From the NCBI GenBank assembly GCA_900541975.1, contig UQLR01000020.1:1-37321 (forward strand): a DNA stretch of 37,321 bases, read 5' to 3'. Positions 1-8,424 of this stretch are shown here, piece after piece. The translations under genes and the position numbers were made by a program. Position 1 is the stretch's first letter. Each line of letters begins with the position of its first letter. Under the pieces are notes generated by a model. That model saw only the letters and a program-made list of their open reading frames with translations. It was not told the DNA's origin and made no database searches. Source of the stretch: an uncultured Oscillospiraceae bacterium. Its GTDB lineage: Bacteria; Bacillota; Clostridia; Oscillospirales; Acutalibacteraceae.

Positions 1-1
1 A

Positions 2-1336
2 AAGGCGGTAAAAACAGCCAGCCGGTCTGTGAAAGGCGTAAAGCAGAGCGCCAAGGGAATCAAAACTGCCCAGCATTCAGCAAAGACGGCGCAGCAGGCA
101 GCGAAAGCGACACAGAAAGCAGCGCAGGCTACCGCAAAAGCGGCAAGGGCGGCGGCCCAAGCAGCCAAAACAGCAGCGAAAGCGGCAGTGACAGGGGCAA
201 AGGCAGCGGTGAAAGCGACCGCCACTGCCATCAAAGCAGCAGCGGCAGCGATAAAGGGATTGGTTGCCGCTATTGCAGCTGGGGGCTGGGTGGCTGTGGT
301 CATTATCCTGTTGATTTGTTTAATTGCCCTGATTGTCGGTTCCTGCTTCGGCCTGTTTTTTGGTTCGGATTCCACCGGAACCGGCACCAGCGTAACACAG
401 GCGGTGTCTACCCTCAATGGGGAATATCTGTCTCACATTCAGGAAATAGAGGATTCCAATCCCCATGACCGGCAGGAGATCACCTCCAACGACGGAGTGC
501 TCTCCATCAACTGGGAAGATGTTCTCGCTGTATTTTCCGCAAAGGTTACCGGCGCGAAGGATGGGGCGCAGGTGGCCTCGTTGGATGACGCCCAAGTTCA
601 GCAGCTGCGGGATATTATGTGGGAGATGAATGCGGTGTCTTCCAGCACCCGTACCGAAAGCCAAGAGGTGGAAGTCACCGAAGTGGATGAGGATGGCAAT
701 GAAACCACCCATACCGAAACGGTGACAGAAACCATTCTGGAAATTACCATCACCCACAAAACCCCGGAGGAAATGGCCCGGCAGTACAGTTTTAACCCAA
801 GGCAGAACGAATATCTCGCCTTAATGTCGGAGCCGGAGAACCAGAATCTGTGGGCGGAGCTGCTGGGTGGTTACACAAGCGGCGGAGGACAGATTGTAAA
901 TCCCAATACTGACTGGATAGGCACCAGCATCTTCCAATGGCCGCTGCCGCAGAGCTATACAATAACCTCGTGGTTCGGTTACCGGGAGGACCCTTTCACC
1001 GGAGAAATTGCCTATCACAGCGGAACCGACATCGCCGCACCGGGCGGCACGCCCATCCTTGCCGCAGCAGACGGAACCGTCACCATAGCCAACGCCATCG
1101 ATTCATGGGGCGGCGGGTATGGGTACCACATCAAAGTGAAGCACAACGATACCTATGACACCCTGTATGCCCACTGTTCCTCCATCTGCGTGACGGTTGG
1201 TCAGGAAGTGAAACAGGGCGAGGTCATCGGCTATGTCGGCACCACCGGCAATTCCACCGGAAATCACCTGCACTTCGAGGTCTGGCAGAATGGGGAACGC
1301 ACCGATGCCCTTGGATATTTTAAAGCGAATGATTGA
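2..1336 (+). CDS. CD1108-family conjugation protein with C-terminal M23 peptidase, 5' end cut by window
   Basis: The reading frame is open to the first base of the window, so the real start lies upstream; the GTG at 29 is only the first start-like codon visible. The N-terminal 80 residues are a Lys/Ala repeat region (KTAQ, KATQKAAQ) followed by one membrane segment (GGWVAVVIILLICLIALIVG), a layout typical of CD1108-like proteins of Tn1549-type conjugative elements. The last 130 residues form an M23/LytM metallopeptidase domain with all zinc ligands visible: HSGTD, then YAH and HLHFE. Family members sit in the mating-channel module and are thought to open peptidoglycan locally for DNA transfer, with the peptidase outside the membrane. 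This gene marks the sequence to its right as part of a conjugative element. Assignment is by motif and architecture recall. Confidence 0.88.
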   Translation, partial: KAVKTASRSVKGVKQSAKGIKTAQHSAKTAQQAAKATQKAAQATAKAARAAAQAAKTAAKAAVTGAKAAVKATATAIKAAAAAIKGLVAAIAAGGWVAVVIILLICLIALIVGSCFGLFFGSDSTGTGTSVTQAVSTLNGEYLSHIQEIEDSNPHDRQEITSNDGVLSINWEDVLAVFSAKVTGAKDGAQVASLDDAQVQQLRDIMWEMNAVSSSTRTESQEVEVTEVDEDGNETTHTETVTETILEITITHKTPEEMARQYSFNPRQNEYLALMSEPENQNLWAELLGGYTSGGGQIVNPNTDWIGTSIFQWPLPQSYTITSWFGYREDPFTGEIAYHSGTDIAAPGGTPILAAADGTVTIANAIDSWGGGYGYHIKVKHNDTYDTLYAHCSSICVTVGQEVKQGEVIGYVGTTGNSTGNHLHFEVWQNGERTDALGYFKAND

Positions 1337-1410
1337 GAAAATTTAAGTGCAGAAGTTTCTTGATAGGGGAATTTTCAGCAAAACTGAATGTAGTCTGAAC
1401 AGATAATTGA

Positions 1411-1450
1411 AAGAGGTAAGCTCACAGAGATTTCTGAGGGCTTATCTCTT
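1411..1450 (+). terminator. Hairpin downstream of the conjugation gene
   Basis: A long imperfect inverted repeat: AAGAGGTAAGC (1411-1421) pairs with GCTTATCTCTT (1440-1450) with one G-T wobble, and an inner CAGA/TCTG pair extends it. It lies 75 bp after the stop of the conjugation gene. There is no clear T tract behind it, so it may be a weak or bidirectional terminator or an RNA-processing structure. Confidence 0.45.
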
Positions 1451-1564
1451 GAAATAATGCGATCATTTTCGCCAATTTTTTGCAATCCACAGTATCATGT
1501 GCTTGCATTTACAACCTGTATTTGATATAATAAAAAATAAATCTGTTGTTTTTGGGATAAGGGG

Positions 1565-1594
1565 TTGACAAGATATGGCTCTCGAAAATATAAT
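1565..1594 (+). promoter_or_regulatory. Near-consensus sigma-A promoter reading into the CAGA repeat
   Basis: TTGACA at 1565-1570 and TATAAT at 1589-1594 match both consensus hexamers exactly, with an 18-bp spacer. The predicted start of transcription falls at about 1601, which is exactly where the CAGA tandem repeat begins, so the repeat would form the first 55 nt of the RNA and changes in copy number would not alter promoter spacing. Confidence 0.8.
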
Positions 1595-1600
1595 GTCTAT

Positions 1601-1655
<55 letters not shown>

Positions 1656-1694
1656 CGATAAGAGCCTGCTTTTATAAATATATTTTTGATTTGG

Positions 1695-1735
1695 AAAAGG
1701 CACAGAAATCCATAAGGGTTTCTGTGCCTTTTTTT
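1695..1735 (+). terminator. Strong intrinsic terminator between promoter and LytTR gene
   Basis: AAAAGGCACAGAAA (1695-1708) pairs perfectly with TTTCTGTGCCTTTT (1719-1732) over 14 bp with a 10-nt loop, and T residues continue to 1735. It is placed after the promoter at 1565 and 44 bp before the LytTR start codon, so it should end or attenuate the upstream transcript. Confidence 0.85.
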
Positions 1736-1778
1736 ACTTTTTCCCAATATATGGCTTCTGGGAAAGGAGGCCGTATTT

Positions 1779-2495
1779 ATGGTTGAAATTGCAGTATATC
1801 ATCACGACAGCCTGCAGCGGAAAAAAGTTTTACAGGATTTTATAAATAGCTTAAAACAGTCACAGGTCTATGGAAAGGTGTACTCCATTCAAAACTTACA
1901 GAAATTTTCAGAGAACCTTTTGAACGGGAAATATCAATTTGACATCATTTGTGTTGATACGGCTGAAAAAGAGCAGGCGCAAAAGCTCATGGAACACAAT
2001 CCTTCCAATCCGGAGTATATTCTTCTGGATACGCCTGCGGAGGAAGTATCAGGATATATGCGGTACAAGCCTGCGGCGTGGATACATTCAGATGGTGGCG
2101 GACAGAGAGAGGTAGCCAAAGCATTACAGTCCTGCCTATATCATCTGCACAGAAAACGTGAAGAATGCTTCTGTATCCGTACAAAAGCGAAAAGCGTGCG
2201 GATCCCGTACCGGCAAATCCTATATCTGGAAAGCCGTCTTCATCAGGTAATTGTTCATACGGTACGGCCGCAGGATGTGTGTGCCTTTGCCGCCGTTCTG
2301 GACGATGTGGAAAAAGCGCTTCCGGAAGAAACATTCTTCCGATGCCATCAAAGTTTCCTCGTAAATATCGACAGCATCTGCCAGCTTGACCGCACGGGAC
2401 GGAATCTGATATTGAGCAACGGAGAAACGCTCGGAATCAGCAAGCGGTATTATAAAGACGTTAACCGCATTTTTCCATGGGAAGCCACAATATAA
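1779..2495 (+). CDS. LytTR-family DNA-binding response regulator with degenerate receiver domain
   Basis: 238 aa; ATG start chosen because AAAGGAGG sits 8 nt upstream (1763-1770). Residues 1-120 look like a receiver domain that has drifted: a candidate phospho-acceptor Asp60 (FDIICVD) remains, but the usual N-terminal acidic pair reads HHD. Residues about 138-232 form a LytTR domain (RIPYRQILYLES, FFRCHQSFLVNID, ISKRYYKDV), the family that binds pairs of short direct repeats upstream of promoters. No histidine kinase is adjacent, so it is an orphan in this window. It is the first gene of a same-strand series ending with three dynamin-like GTPases and is the obvious candidate for their regulator. 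Two AAATNTGCAG repeats lie just after its stop codon. LytTR assignment is firm; the regulatory target is inferred from position. Confidence 0.88.
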   Translation: MVEIAVYHHDSLQRKKVLQDFINSLKQSQVYGKVYSIQNLQKFSENLLNGKYQFDIICVDTAEKEQAQKLMEHNPSNPEYILLDTPAEEVSGYMRYKPAAWIHSDGGGQREVAKALQSCLYHLHRKREECFCIRTKAKSVRIPYRQILYLESRLHQVIVHTVRPQDVCAFAAVLDDVEKALPEETFFRCHQSFLVNIDSICQLDRTGRNLILSNGETLGISKRYYKDVNRIFPWEATI

Positions 2496-2500
2496 AAGCT

Positions 2501-2584
2501 AAATTTGCAGGAAAAGACCAAATCTGCAGTTTGCTCGTCCAATACGGCAAAAGGGGTGGCGCCATATCCCTACAACGATATAAT
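2501..2584 (+). promoter_or_regulatory. Possible LytTR operator plus activator-dependent promoter
   Basis: AAATTTGCAG (2501-2510) and AAATCTGCAG (2520-2529) are ten-base direct repeats differing at one base, 19 bp start to start. A perfect TATAAT lies at 2579-2584 but no -35-like hexamer stands 17 bp before it. Paired direct repeats upstream of a promoter with a poor -35 is the usual arrangement for a LytTR activator. The spacing is slightly short of two helical turns, so this is tentative. Confidence 0.35.
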
Positions 2585-2624
2585 GGAGACAAGCTGAAGA
2601 TACTGAAAAAGGAGGAAGCACATC

Positions 2625-3620
2625 ATGAAGGACTTTATGGATTTTTCAGGGGCCTTAGACGGTGAAGATCCCACCATATCGCAGGGAGCAGACAGCTTTA
2701 CAACAGGGACGGATTACAACGGCGACGGCATTATGGACGGGGAAGCAGTATATGAAGACCTGAATGGAGACGGCGTGTTCGATACCATTACCGCATCGGT
2801 AGATACAAATAGCGACGGGATCGTGGATTTTGTTTCTGTATATCAGGACACGAACGGCGATGGATTTACAGATTATTCAGCCACCCTTATGGACGTTGAT
2901 ACAAACGGGGATGGAATCGCGGACAGTGTGTTTTTTGGCGAAGACGCCAACGGCGACACTGTTTTTGAGACAACACAGATCATGGACGCAGAGGAATGGG
3001 CCATGTTTACCGGAAGTCCGGACAGCGGATATGTCCCGGTAGACGAAGGCGGAGGCTTTGACGCGGGATATGAGCAGTTTAATCCCGCAGAAACCGATAT
3101 GTCCCAGGTAGTCGGAACTCCTGCTGCGGACGAGCAATGCTGGGATTATCAGGGAGAAAGCGGTCCCTGCGCAATATATGCGCAGGTGATGGCGTATGAA
3201 GGCATGACCGGCCAGGATATTGACCCTCAACAGATGATAGACATCGCCACGGAGCAGGGCTGGTACGATGATGGAACCTCTCTGGAGGATATGGACAAGA
3301 TTTTGAATTATCTTGGCGCTGAAACAGAAAAAGGGTTTGGCGGAGATATGCAGGATCTTCATGACTGTCTGGAAGATGGCGGCAGGATTGTTGTCGCAGT
3401 GGACGGAAATGAAATCTGGTATGGGAATACGGAAACCTATGCGCCGAACGATCCGAACCATGCGGTAGAGGTTATCGGGATCGATTATTCCGGTTCGGAG
3501 CCAATGGTTATTATCAATGATTCCGGCACGATGGACGGACACGCGATCACAGTACCGGCTTCTCAGTTTATGGACGCATGGGAAGACAGCGGCTGCTATT
3601 ATGTGGAAGCATACGCTTAA
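2625..3620 (+). CDS. Calcium-binding-repeat protein with C39-like cysteine peptidase domain
   Basis: 331 aa, very acidic; GGAGG at 2611-2615 supports the ATG. Residues about 30-115 carry six DxNxDGxxD-type loops (for example DYNGDGIMD, DLNGDGVFD, DTNSDGIVD), the calcium loop seen in dockerin and thrombospondin-3-type repeats; the sixth is degenerate (DANGDTVFE). Residues about 170-330 resemble the papain-like C39_2 fold: Gln176 before Cys182 (QGESGPCAIY), His279 (DPNHAVEVIGID) and Asn298/Asp299 (VIINDSG) are the expected catalytic set. No signal peptide or membrane segment is visible, which is odd for a calcium-loop protein since cytosolic calcium is low. It stands between a LytTR regulator and GTPase genes, so it may be a calcium-gated processing enzyme or an inactive binding module. 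Domains are recognised by motif; substrate is unknown. Confidence 0.75.
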   Translation: MKDFMDFSGALDGEDPTISQGADSFTTGTDYNGDGIMDGEAVYEDLNGDGVFDTITASVDTNSDGIVDFVSVYQDTNGDGFTDYSATLMDVDTNGDGIADSVFFGEDANGDTVFETTQIMDAEEWAMFTGSPDSGYVPVDEGGGFDAGYEQFNPAETDMSQVVGTPAADEQCWDYQGESGPCAIYAQVMAYEGMTGQDIDPQQMIDIATEQGWYDDGTSLEDMDKILNYLGAETEKGFGGDMQDLHDCLEDGGRIVVAVDGNEIWYGNTETYAPNDPNHAVEVIGIDYSGSEPMVIINDSGTMDGHAITVPASQFMDAWEDSGCYYVEAYA

Positions 3621-3670
3621 TCCGGAAAGGAAGCGGAATATCGAAAATAAAAGAGCAGGAGGATAAAACA

Positions 3671-4192
3671 ATGCTTTCAATACAGGAATTTTTAAAGAAA
3701 ATCAATACGGGCAGCGCCGTCCGTGAAAATATCCCGATGGGGTTGGGAATGGGATTTCCTGTGCTCAATATTACAGGGGACCGGCTTTTAGTTTCCGTCT
3801 TTTACTATCGTTCCGTGCTACGGCCAAATGACCAGACTTTGCTGATGCCCCCGGAATATAAGCTCACGGTTGATTATCCGAGTGGGAAACTGATTTCATT
3901 TGAAAATCTTAGATTGGATTACCGGTATGCAAAGGTGAATTTTGATAAGCCGTTAGGGATGTTCCGTCATGAAGCAATCAAGCATTTGGACCGGGATGGA
4001 TACAAAAAAGCAAAAGAGGATTTATATGAAGCTCTGAACCGCTTAATCGCGTTTTTAGGGGATGAGGGCGAGTTTACGAAAGAGGATGAGGAAAAGCTGT
4101 CGGGACTGTATACCATGATGACCGAACCGCCCCTGCATCCGTTCTATAAATCCCTTTCGCCGCAGTTCTTTGAACGGTATATCGAGCAATAA
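3671..4192 (+). CDS. Unknown 173-aa protein of the GTPase cluster
   Basis: The ATG at 3671 is preceded by AGGAGG (3657-3662); a longer frame from 3578 overlaps the previous gene and has no better site, so the shorter form is preferred. I do not recognise the family. The protein is soluble-looking: an N-terminal beta-rich half (LLVSVFYYRSVL, YKLTVDYPSGKLISFENL) and a C-terminal helical half with charged segments (DGYKKAKEDLYEALNRLIAFL). Its stop codon is embedded in the AAGGAGG that serves the first dynamin-like gene, 13 nt upstream of that start, so the two are very probably co-transcribed and translationally linked. This makes it a likely partner of the GTPases rather than a bystander. Confidence 0.7.
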   Translation: MLSIQEFLKKINTGSAVRENIPMGLGMGFPVLNITGDRLLVSVFYYRSVLRPNDQTLLMPPEYKLTVDYPSGKLISFENLRLDYRYAKVNFDKPLGMFRHEAIKHLDRDGYKKAKEDLYEALNRLIAFLGDEGEFTKEDEEKLSGLYTMMTEPPLHPFYKSLSPQFFERYIEQ

Positions 4193-4205
4193 GGAGGCGG
4201 GATTT

Positions 4206-6062
4206 GTGTTTCTCAAAAATAAAAATTTTTTTAACGACCCGGCTCCTCTGAAAGAGCGTACGGAGAAAACGGACGTTCAGGAGGAAAAAGAATCCTCTGG
4301 AAAAGAGCAGAAGGATTGGGAGGACGTAAATCTCAGCTTCTATGACGAAGCTTTTATGGCGCGGCTTCAGAAGCTGGAAGGGTATTGCCGTGAGGCCGGC
4401 AGGAAGGACTTACTGGAACAGCTGGCTTCCATCAGAGCGTACCTGGCTTCGGAAAAATTCAGCGTGGCGGTAGTCGGCGAATTTAACCGGGGAAAAAGCA
4501 CCCTGGTCAACCGGCTGATCGGTCGGGATATTATCCCGACCAGCGATATCCCGACAACCTCCCTTCCGATTTACGTGTCGGGCGGAGAGCAGGAAAGCAT
4601 CACTTTAAAAACAGTAAACGGGCAGAAACAGTACCCGGTCGCGGAAAAGAGCTGGGAAGCCATTGAAGAAGAGAAGAAAAAACTCAGGGAGACTAAAGGC
4701 GCGATCCTTTTAAAGCGGAACTGCAGTCTTTTGATGGAGAACGATCTGGAGTTGGTTGATACGCCCGGTGTAAATTCGCAAATCCGCGGGGATCTCAGCA
4801 TGGCGGAGCAGGCGCTGAGCGGATGCGACTGCGCCATCCTGCCAATGGCCGCTATAGCGGCGTTCAGCGAATCGGAAAAGCTGTTTCTTCAGGAGCGGAT
4901 CCTGATGAAAAAAGTCCCGCGCATTATGGTTGTTTTGACAAAGCTTGACCTTGTGGAAGAAAAACAGCGGTTAAGCGTTGTGGAATCTGTGCAGAGAAAA
5001 CTGGAAGCTATGGAAGCAGAGATCCCGCTTTACCTGTCCGCAGAGAACATGGCGGAGGGCTGGGAAGAGCGGTCCGGGACAGAGGCGATCCGGAAGCAGA
5101 TCCTTGCATGGCTGCATGAATCCTCCCATATCCAGCTGAAAAAAGAGAGGGCCAGCCAGGAAATAAAGGCGGTTTCCGCAGATCTGGCAACGGTTTACCA
5201 ATGCCAGCTGGATATTATCGCAGAAAAGGAAGAAAAGCGGAAGGAAACGGCGGAACAGAGCAAACAGAAGCTGCTCCGCAGCGCACAAATCCAGTGGGAC
5301 ATGCTTGAGAACGATATGCTGAAGCGATGCAATCAAAACTTTGAGTGGATCCGCAGCATGACGGAGGAACGCCAGCAGGACGTCATAGAAAAACTGACGC
5401 TGGAGCTTACCCATGTGGCTAATCCGAAAGACTGGTGGGAGAAGGATTATCCGTACCGGATGAAAATGGAAATGATCTCCTTGGGGAATATTCTGGAAAA
5501 CAACCTTCAGGGCTTTTATACCCGTGACGTCAACTGGCTGAACCATCTCCTTGAAGAGAAATACGGTTCCGCTATTCCGCCGCAGAACCAGCGGATTGCG
5601 GAGAAGGGCGTTTTCCGTGCGCCGATGGTGCAGCAAGCGGTTGAACTGGAGGATATGAAACGTTCCCGGCTGATTTCCCGCGTGGGGACGGGCGTCGCTA
5701 CAGTCGGAGGATACCTGGTAGGCGGGCTTATCGGGCTGTCGCCCATCGGGATGGCTGTAGGCATTGGCGGAGGTATTATTTCCGAGGTCTTTATGAATAA
5801 GCGCGTGGAATCGCAGAAACGGGAGCTTGCGAGGATTATCCGCGAAGAACTGCCGGGCGTTTTCAGCGGCAGTATTGAAACGGTTGAGAGGAATATCCGG
5901 GAGGTTTATATCTCAACGATCCGCACAATGAAGCGAACCTGTTCGGATTGGGTAAAGGTAAAATGCGACGCCATCGACGCGGCGCAAAAACAGGCGGATG
6001 ATCCGAAGCGTGAGGAAGCCATCCGCCAAAAGCTTGCCGAACTGAGAGGGATCGGCATATAG
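4206..6062 (+). CDS. Dynamin-like GTPase 1 of 3
   Basis: 618 aa. The GTG at 4206 is chosen over the upstream ATG at 4170 because AAGGAGG (4191-4197) fits only the GTG. After a charged 40-residue leader comes a dynamin-type G domain: P-loop G91-S98 (GEFNRGKS), switch threonines in PTTSLP, D185TPG and the T245KLD base-recognition motif. A long helical middle with heptad-like charge follows (about 320-480), then a glycine-rich hydrophobic hairpin at about 492-531 that would act as membrane paddle, then a helical tail. Bacterial dynamin-like proteins of this layout bind and deform lipid membranes using GTP. It is followed after 36 bp by a second, clearly different dynamin-like gene. GTP binding looks intact. 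The role in this cluster is inferred; membrane repair, envelope stress or phage defence are possible. Confidence 0.88.
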   Translation: MFLKNKNFFNDPAPLKERTEKTDVQEEKESSGKEQKDWEDVNLSFYDEAFMARLQKLEGYCREAGRKDLLEQLASIRAYLASEKFSVAVVGEFNRGKSTLVNRLIGRDIIPTSDIPTTSLPIYVSGGEQESITLKTVNGQKQYPVAEKSWEAIEEEKKKLRETKGAILLKRNCSLLMENDLELVDTPGVNSQIRGDLSMAEQALSGCDCAILPMAAIAAFSESEKLFLQERILMKKVPRIMVVLTKLDLVEEKQRLSVVESVQRKLEAMEAEIPLYLSAENMAEGWEERSGTEAIRKQILAWLHESSHIQLKKERASQEIKAVSADLATVYQCQLDIIAEKEEKRKETAEQSKQKLLRSAQIQWDMLENDMLKRCNQNFEWIRSMTEERQQDVIEKLTLELTHVANPKDWWEKDYPYRMKMEMISLGNILENNLQGFYTRDVNWLNHLLEEKYGSAIPPQNQRIAEKGVFRAPMVQQAVELEDMKRSRLISRVGTGVATVGGYLVGGLIGLSPIGMAVGIGGGIISEVFMNKRVESQKRELARIIREELPGVFSGSIETVERNIREVYISTIRTMKRTCSDWVKVKCDAIDAAQKQADDPKREEAIRQKLAELRGIGI

Positions 6063-6098
6063 CATCAGCAGGTGATATCGGAGTAGGAGGAAAATACA

Positions 6099-8117
6099 AT
6101 GACGAACGATCAGCTCAAAGAATATGCGGCAAGGCAGAAGCGTCTGACCGGCATCATCCAGGAAGCGTCCGGTCTGGTACAGAAATTGGATATGGAGCAC
6201 TGTGCGCAAGTATTGCAGCAGCTGCGGCAGAAGATTTCATCGGATACATTCAAGATCATGGTGATGGGAAATTTCAAAAACGGTAAGAGCACGTTTATCA
6301 ACGCGCTTCTTGGGCAGGAGATCCTGCCGGCCTATGCCGTGCCGACAACCGCGATTATCAATGAAATCAAATATGGCGAAAAGCCGAAAGCGGTCCTGCA
6401 TTTTCTGAACCCGCTGCCGGAAAAGATGTATGATGGGATTCCGGAAAAGGCGCTTACCCATATGCGGCGGTTCCAAATGAAGGACGTCCCGCCGATTGAG
6501 ATGCCTGTGGATGAAATCGAGGATTATGTGGTTATTCCGATGGGCATGGAACATAAAGAGGCGATTAAGCAAAGCCCCTTTGAAAAGGTGGAACTGTTCT
6601 GGCCGCTGGATCTGCTCAAGGACGGCGTGGAGATTGTGGATTCCCCGGGCCTGAATGAAAATCCGGTGCGCACCCAGGTAACCATGGAATACCTGAGCAA
6701 AGCGGACGCTATCATTTTTGTGTTCAGCGCTTTGGCGATGGGTTCTGCGGGAGAGATTGCATACATAGACGATACGCTGCGGAAAAACGGGTTTGGAGAG
6801 CAGAGCCTGTTCTGCGTGGTAAACCGGTTCGACCAGCTGACCAGCGAGCGGGAACAGCAGCGTCTGCGCAAATTCTCGGACAACCTTTTGGCGCCTTATA
6901 CCAAGCACGTATATTATACTTCAGCCTATAAGGGGCTTGTGGGTCAGCTTCAAAACAATCCGGCAATGCTGGATGAATCCAAAATCCCGGCGGTGGAAAC
7001 AGCTTTGGCGGATTATCTGGCCAATGAGCGCGGGAAGATCAAGCTGGCGACGCCGGCACGGGAACTGATCCGCGTTATTCGGCAGGACGCGCTGGAAACG
7101 ACAATTCCCCAGCGGCGAAACGCGCTGTCCACAGATTTGGATGTGCTGAAGCAGCGGTACAGCGAGGCGCAGCCGGAAATCGAAAAGCTCAGGCAGCAAA
7201 AGGATTTGATTACCAGCCGGACGGAAGCCTTTATTGCAAACCTGCTTCCGGATATCCGGCGGAGCGCTGTCAATTACTTCAATAACCTCCCGGGGCAAAT
7301 CCGCGTATGGGTTGAAGAATATGAACCGGAGACAAAGGTTTCGGCGCTTCATCCAAAGCGGGATGCGGAAGCGTTGTCGGACGAGCTTGTGAATTTTATA
7401 CAGAATAAAATAGACGGTGAAACCAGAGAATGGCTGTCCGGGCCGTTTACCAATCTGGTCAATGATAAAGTAGAATCCTTGAAGGATTCTCTGGAAGGCC
7501 GTTTGGAGGAATTCTTTGTTTCTCTGGATCAGGTCAAGGTGAGCGTAACGGGGTCTCACAATATCGATACAGAAGATATCCCGGTTTGGAAGCGCGTTGT
7601 AGCCGCCGGCGGCGGACTGCTGATCGGAGATATCGGCGTTGCAGCTCTGGGCGCTACGACAGGGCTTTCTTCAGAATTTGCGAAGGGCATTGCCTTACAG
7701 CTTGGCGCTTATATCGGTCTGGCAATACTGGGCTTCCTGAACCCGGTCACGATTATTGCTGTGATTGCGGCTTCCGTCATCAGGGGCGGGCTCAAGGTAT
7801 CCGAAAAGGCTGTGAAGAATGCCAAGGAACAGGTGGCGGCAACGTTCTGCGAAGAAATCAGCGGCAAAAGCATGCAGCTGGTCGATACCGTTGTCAGCGG
7901 GGCGACAGAGAATTTTGATAAAATCAAGGATATTATTTCCAACTCAATGGACGTGGAAATCGGAGAAATGCAGAAACAGTTGGAAGGCATTATCCGCGAT
8001 ATGGAACAAGGCAAAGAGGTTGTGGAACAGAAGTCAGCGCAGTTGTCTGAATATGAAAAGCAGCTGAAGGGAACTGCGGAGAATCTCGATACCTTTATTT
8101 TTGAACTGTTGAAATAG
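6099..8117 (+). CDS. Dynamin-like GTPase 2 of 3
   Basis: 672 aa; ATG with GGAGG 9-10 nt upstream. The G domain shows P-loop G57-S64 (GNFKNGKS), a VPTTAI switch segment, D181SPG in G3 and N242RFD in G4; N242RFD is the canonical NKxD form with Arg for Lys, unlike the TKxD of its two neighbours. Residues about 330-480 are helical and charged. A long two-segment hydrophobic stretch at about 500-566 (GLLIGDIGVAALGATTG, then GLAILGFLNPVTIIAVIAA) is a strong membrane-inserting paddle, longer than in GTPase 1. The C-terminal 90 residues are coiled-coil-like. Sequence differs enough from the flanking GTPases that recent duplication is unlikely; paired non-identical bacterial dynamins often work as hetero-oligomers, so a complex of the three is plausible. 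Confidence 0.88.
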   Translation: MTNDQLKEYAARQKRLTGIIQEASGLVQKLDMEHCAQVLQQLRQKISSDTFKIMVMGNFKNGKSTFINALLGQEILPAYAVPTTAIINEIKYGEKPKAVLHFLNPLPEKMYDGIPEKALTHMRRFQMKDVPPIEMPVDEIEDYVVIPMGMEHKEAIKQSPFEKVELFWPLDLLKDGVEIVDSPGLNENPVRTQVTMEYLSKADAIIFVFSALAMGSAGEIAYIDDTLRKNGFGEQSLFCVVNRFDQLTSEREQQRLRKFSDNLLAPYTKHVYYTSAYKGLVGQLQNNPAMLDESKIPAVETALADYLANERGKIKLATPARELIRVIRQDALETTIPQRRNALSTDLDVLKQRYSEAQPEIEKLRQQKDLITSRTEAFIANLLPDIRRSAVNYFNNLPGQIRVWVEEYEPETKVSALHPKRDAEALSDELVNFIQNKIDGETREWLSGPFTNLVNDKVESLKDSLEGRLEEFFVSLDQVKVSVTGSHNIDTEDIPVWKRVVAAGGGLLIGDIGVAALGATTGLSSEFAKGIALQLGAYIGLAILGFLNPVTIIAVIAASVIRGGLKVSEKAVKNAKEQVAATFCEEISGKSMQLVDTVVSGATENFDKIKDIISNSMDVEIGEMQKQLEGIIRDMEQGKEVVEQKSAQLSEYEKQLKGTAENLDTFIFELLK

Positions 8118-8325
8118 CAGTTTGGAGCGGTTGAAAACATCCGCTTCCTCCCAAGCGTTTTTTACTGAAGAATAGTTCCTATTCAAAGTGTTTTTCAGGA
8201 GTCGGGGAAAATGATTGTTTTGCACTGGCATATCTGGAATATATCGGGGGCTCCTGCCTTTGGAAGGAATTGACGGCTATAGAATCCGAGAGTGTCAGCG
8301 GAGCCTCAAATAGTGGAAATAATTG

Positions 8326-8424
8326 ATGAGAAGCTATCTCAGGAGAAAATTGAATCGGGTGATTACCAGTTTGAATGATACGCTTGAGAATATGCCGAAT
8401 CAGCAGGAGAGAAAACGAAAATGA
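8326..8424 (+). CDS. Possible 32-aa basic leader ORF coupled to GTPase 3
   Basis: A short frame starting MRSYLRRK and ending QERKRK; its TGA overlaps the ATG of the next gene in an ATGA arrangement typical of translational coupling. Strongly basic composition. The ribosome binding site is poor (AGTGGAAAT). It is the only frame that uses the otherwise empty 303-bp gap between GTPases 2 and 3, but it may be chance; codon evidence is too short to decide. Confidence 0.2.
   Translation: MRSYLRRKLNRVITSLNDTLENMPNQQERKRK

Noticed and set aside
2987..3680. Long minus-strand frames opposite the C39-like and dynamin genes
   Set aside because: These are shadows of GC-biased codons in the plus-strand genes; none has a ribosome site or a recognisable motif.
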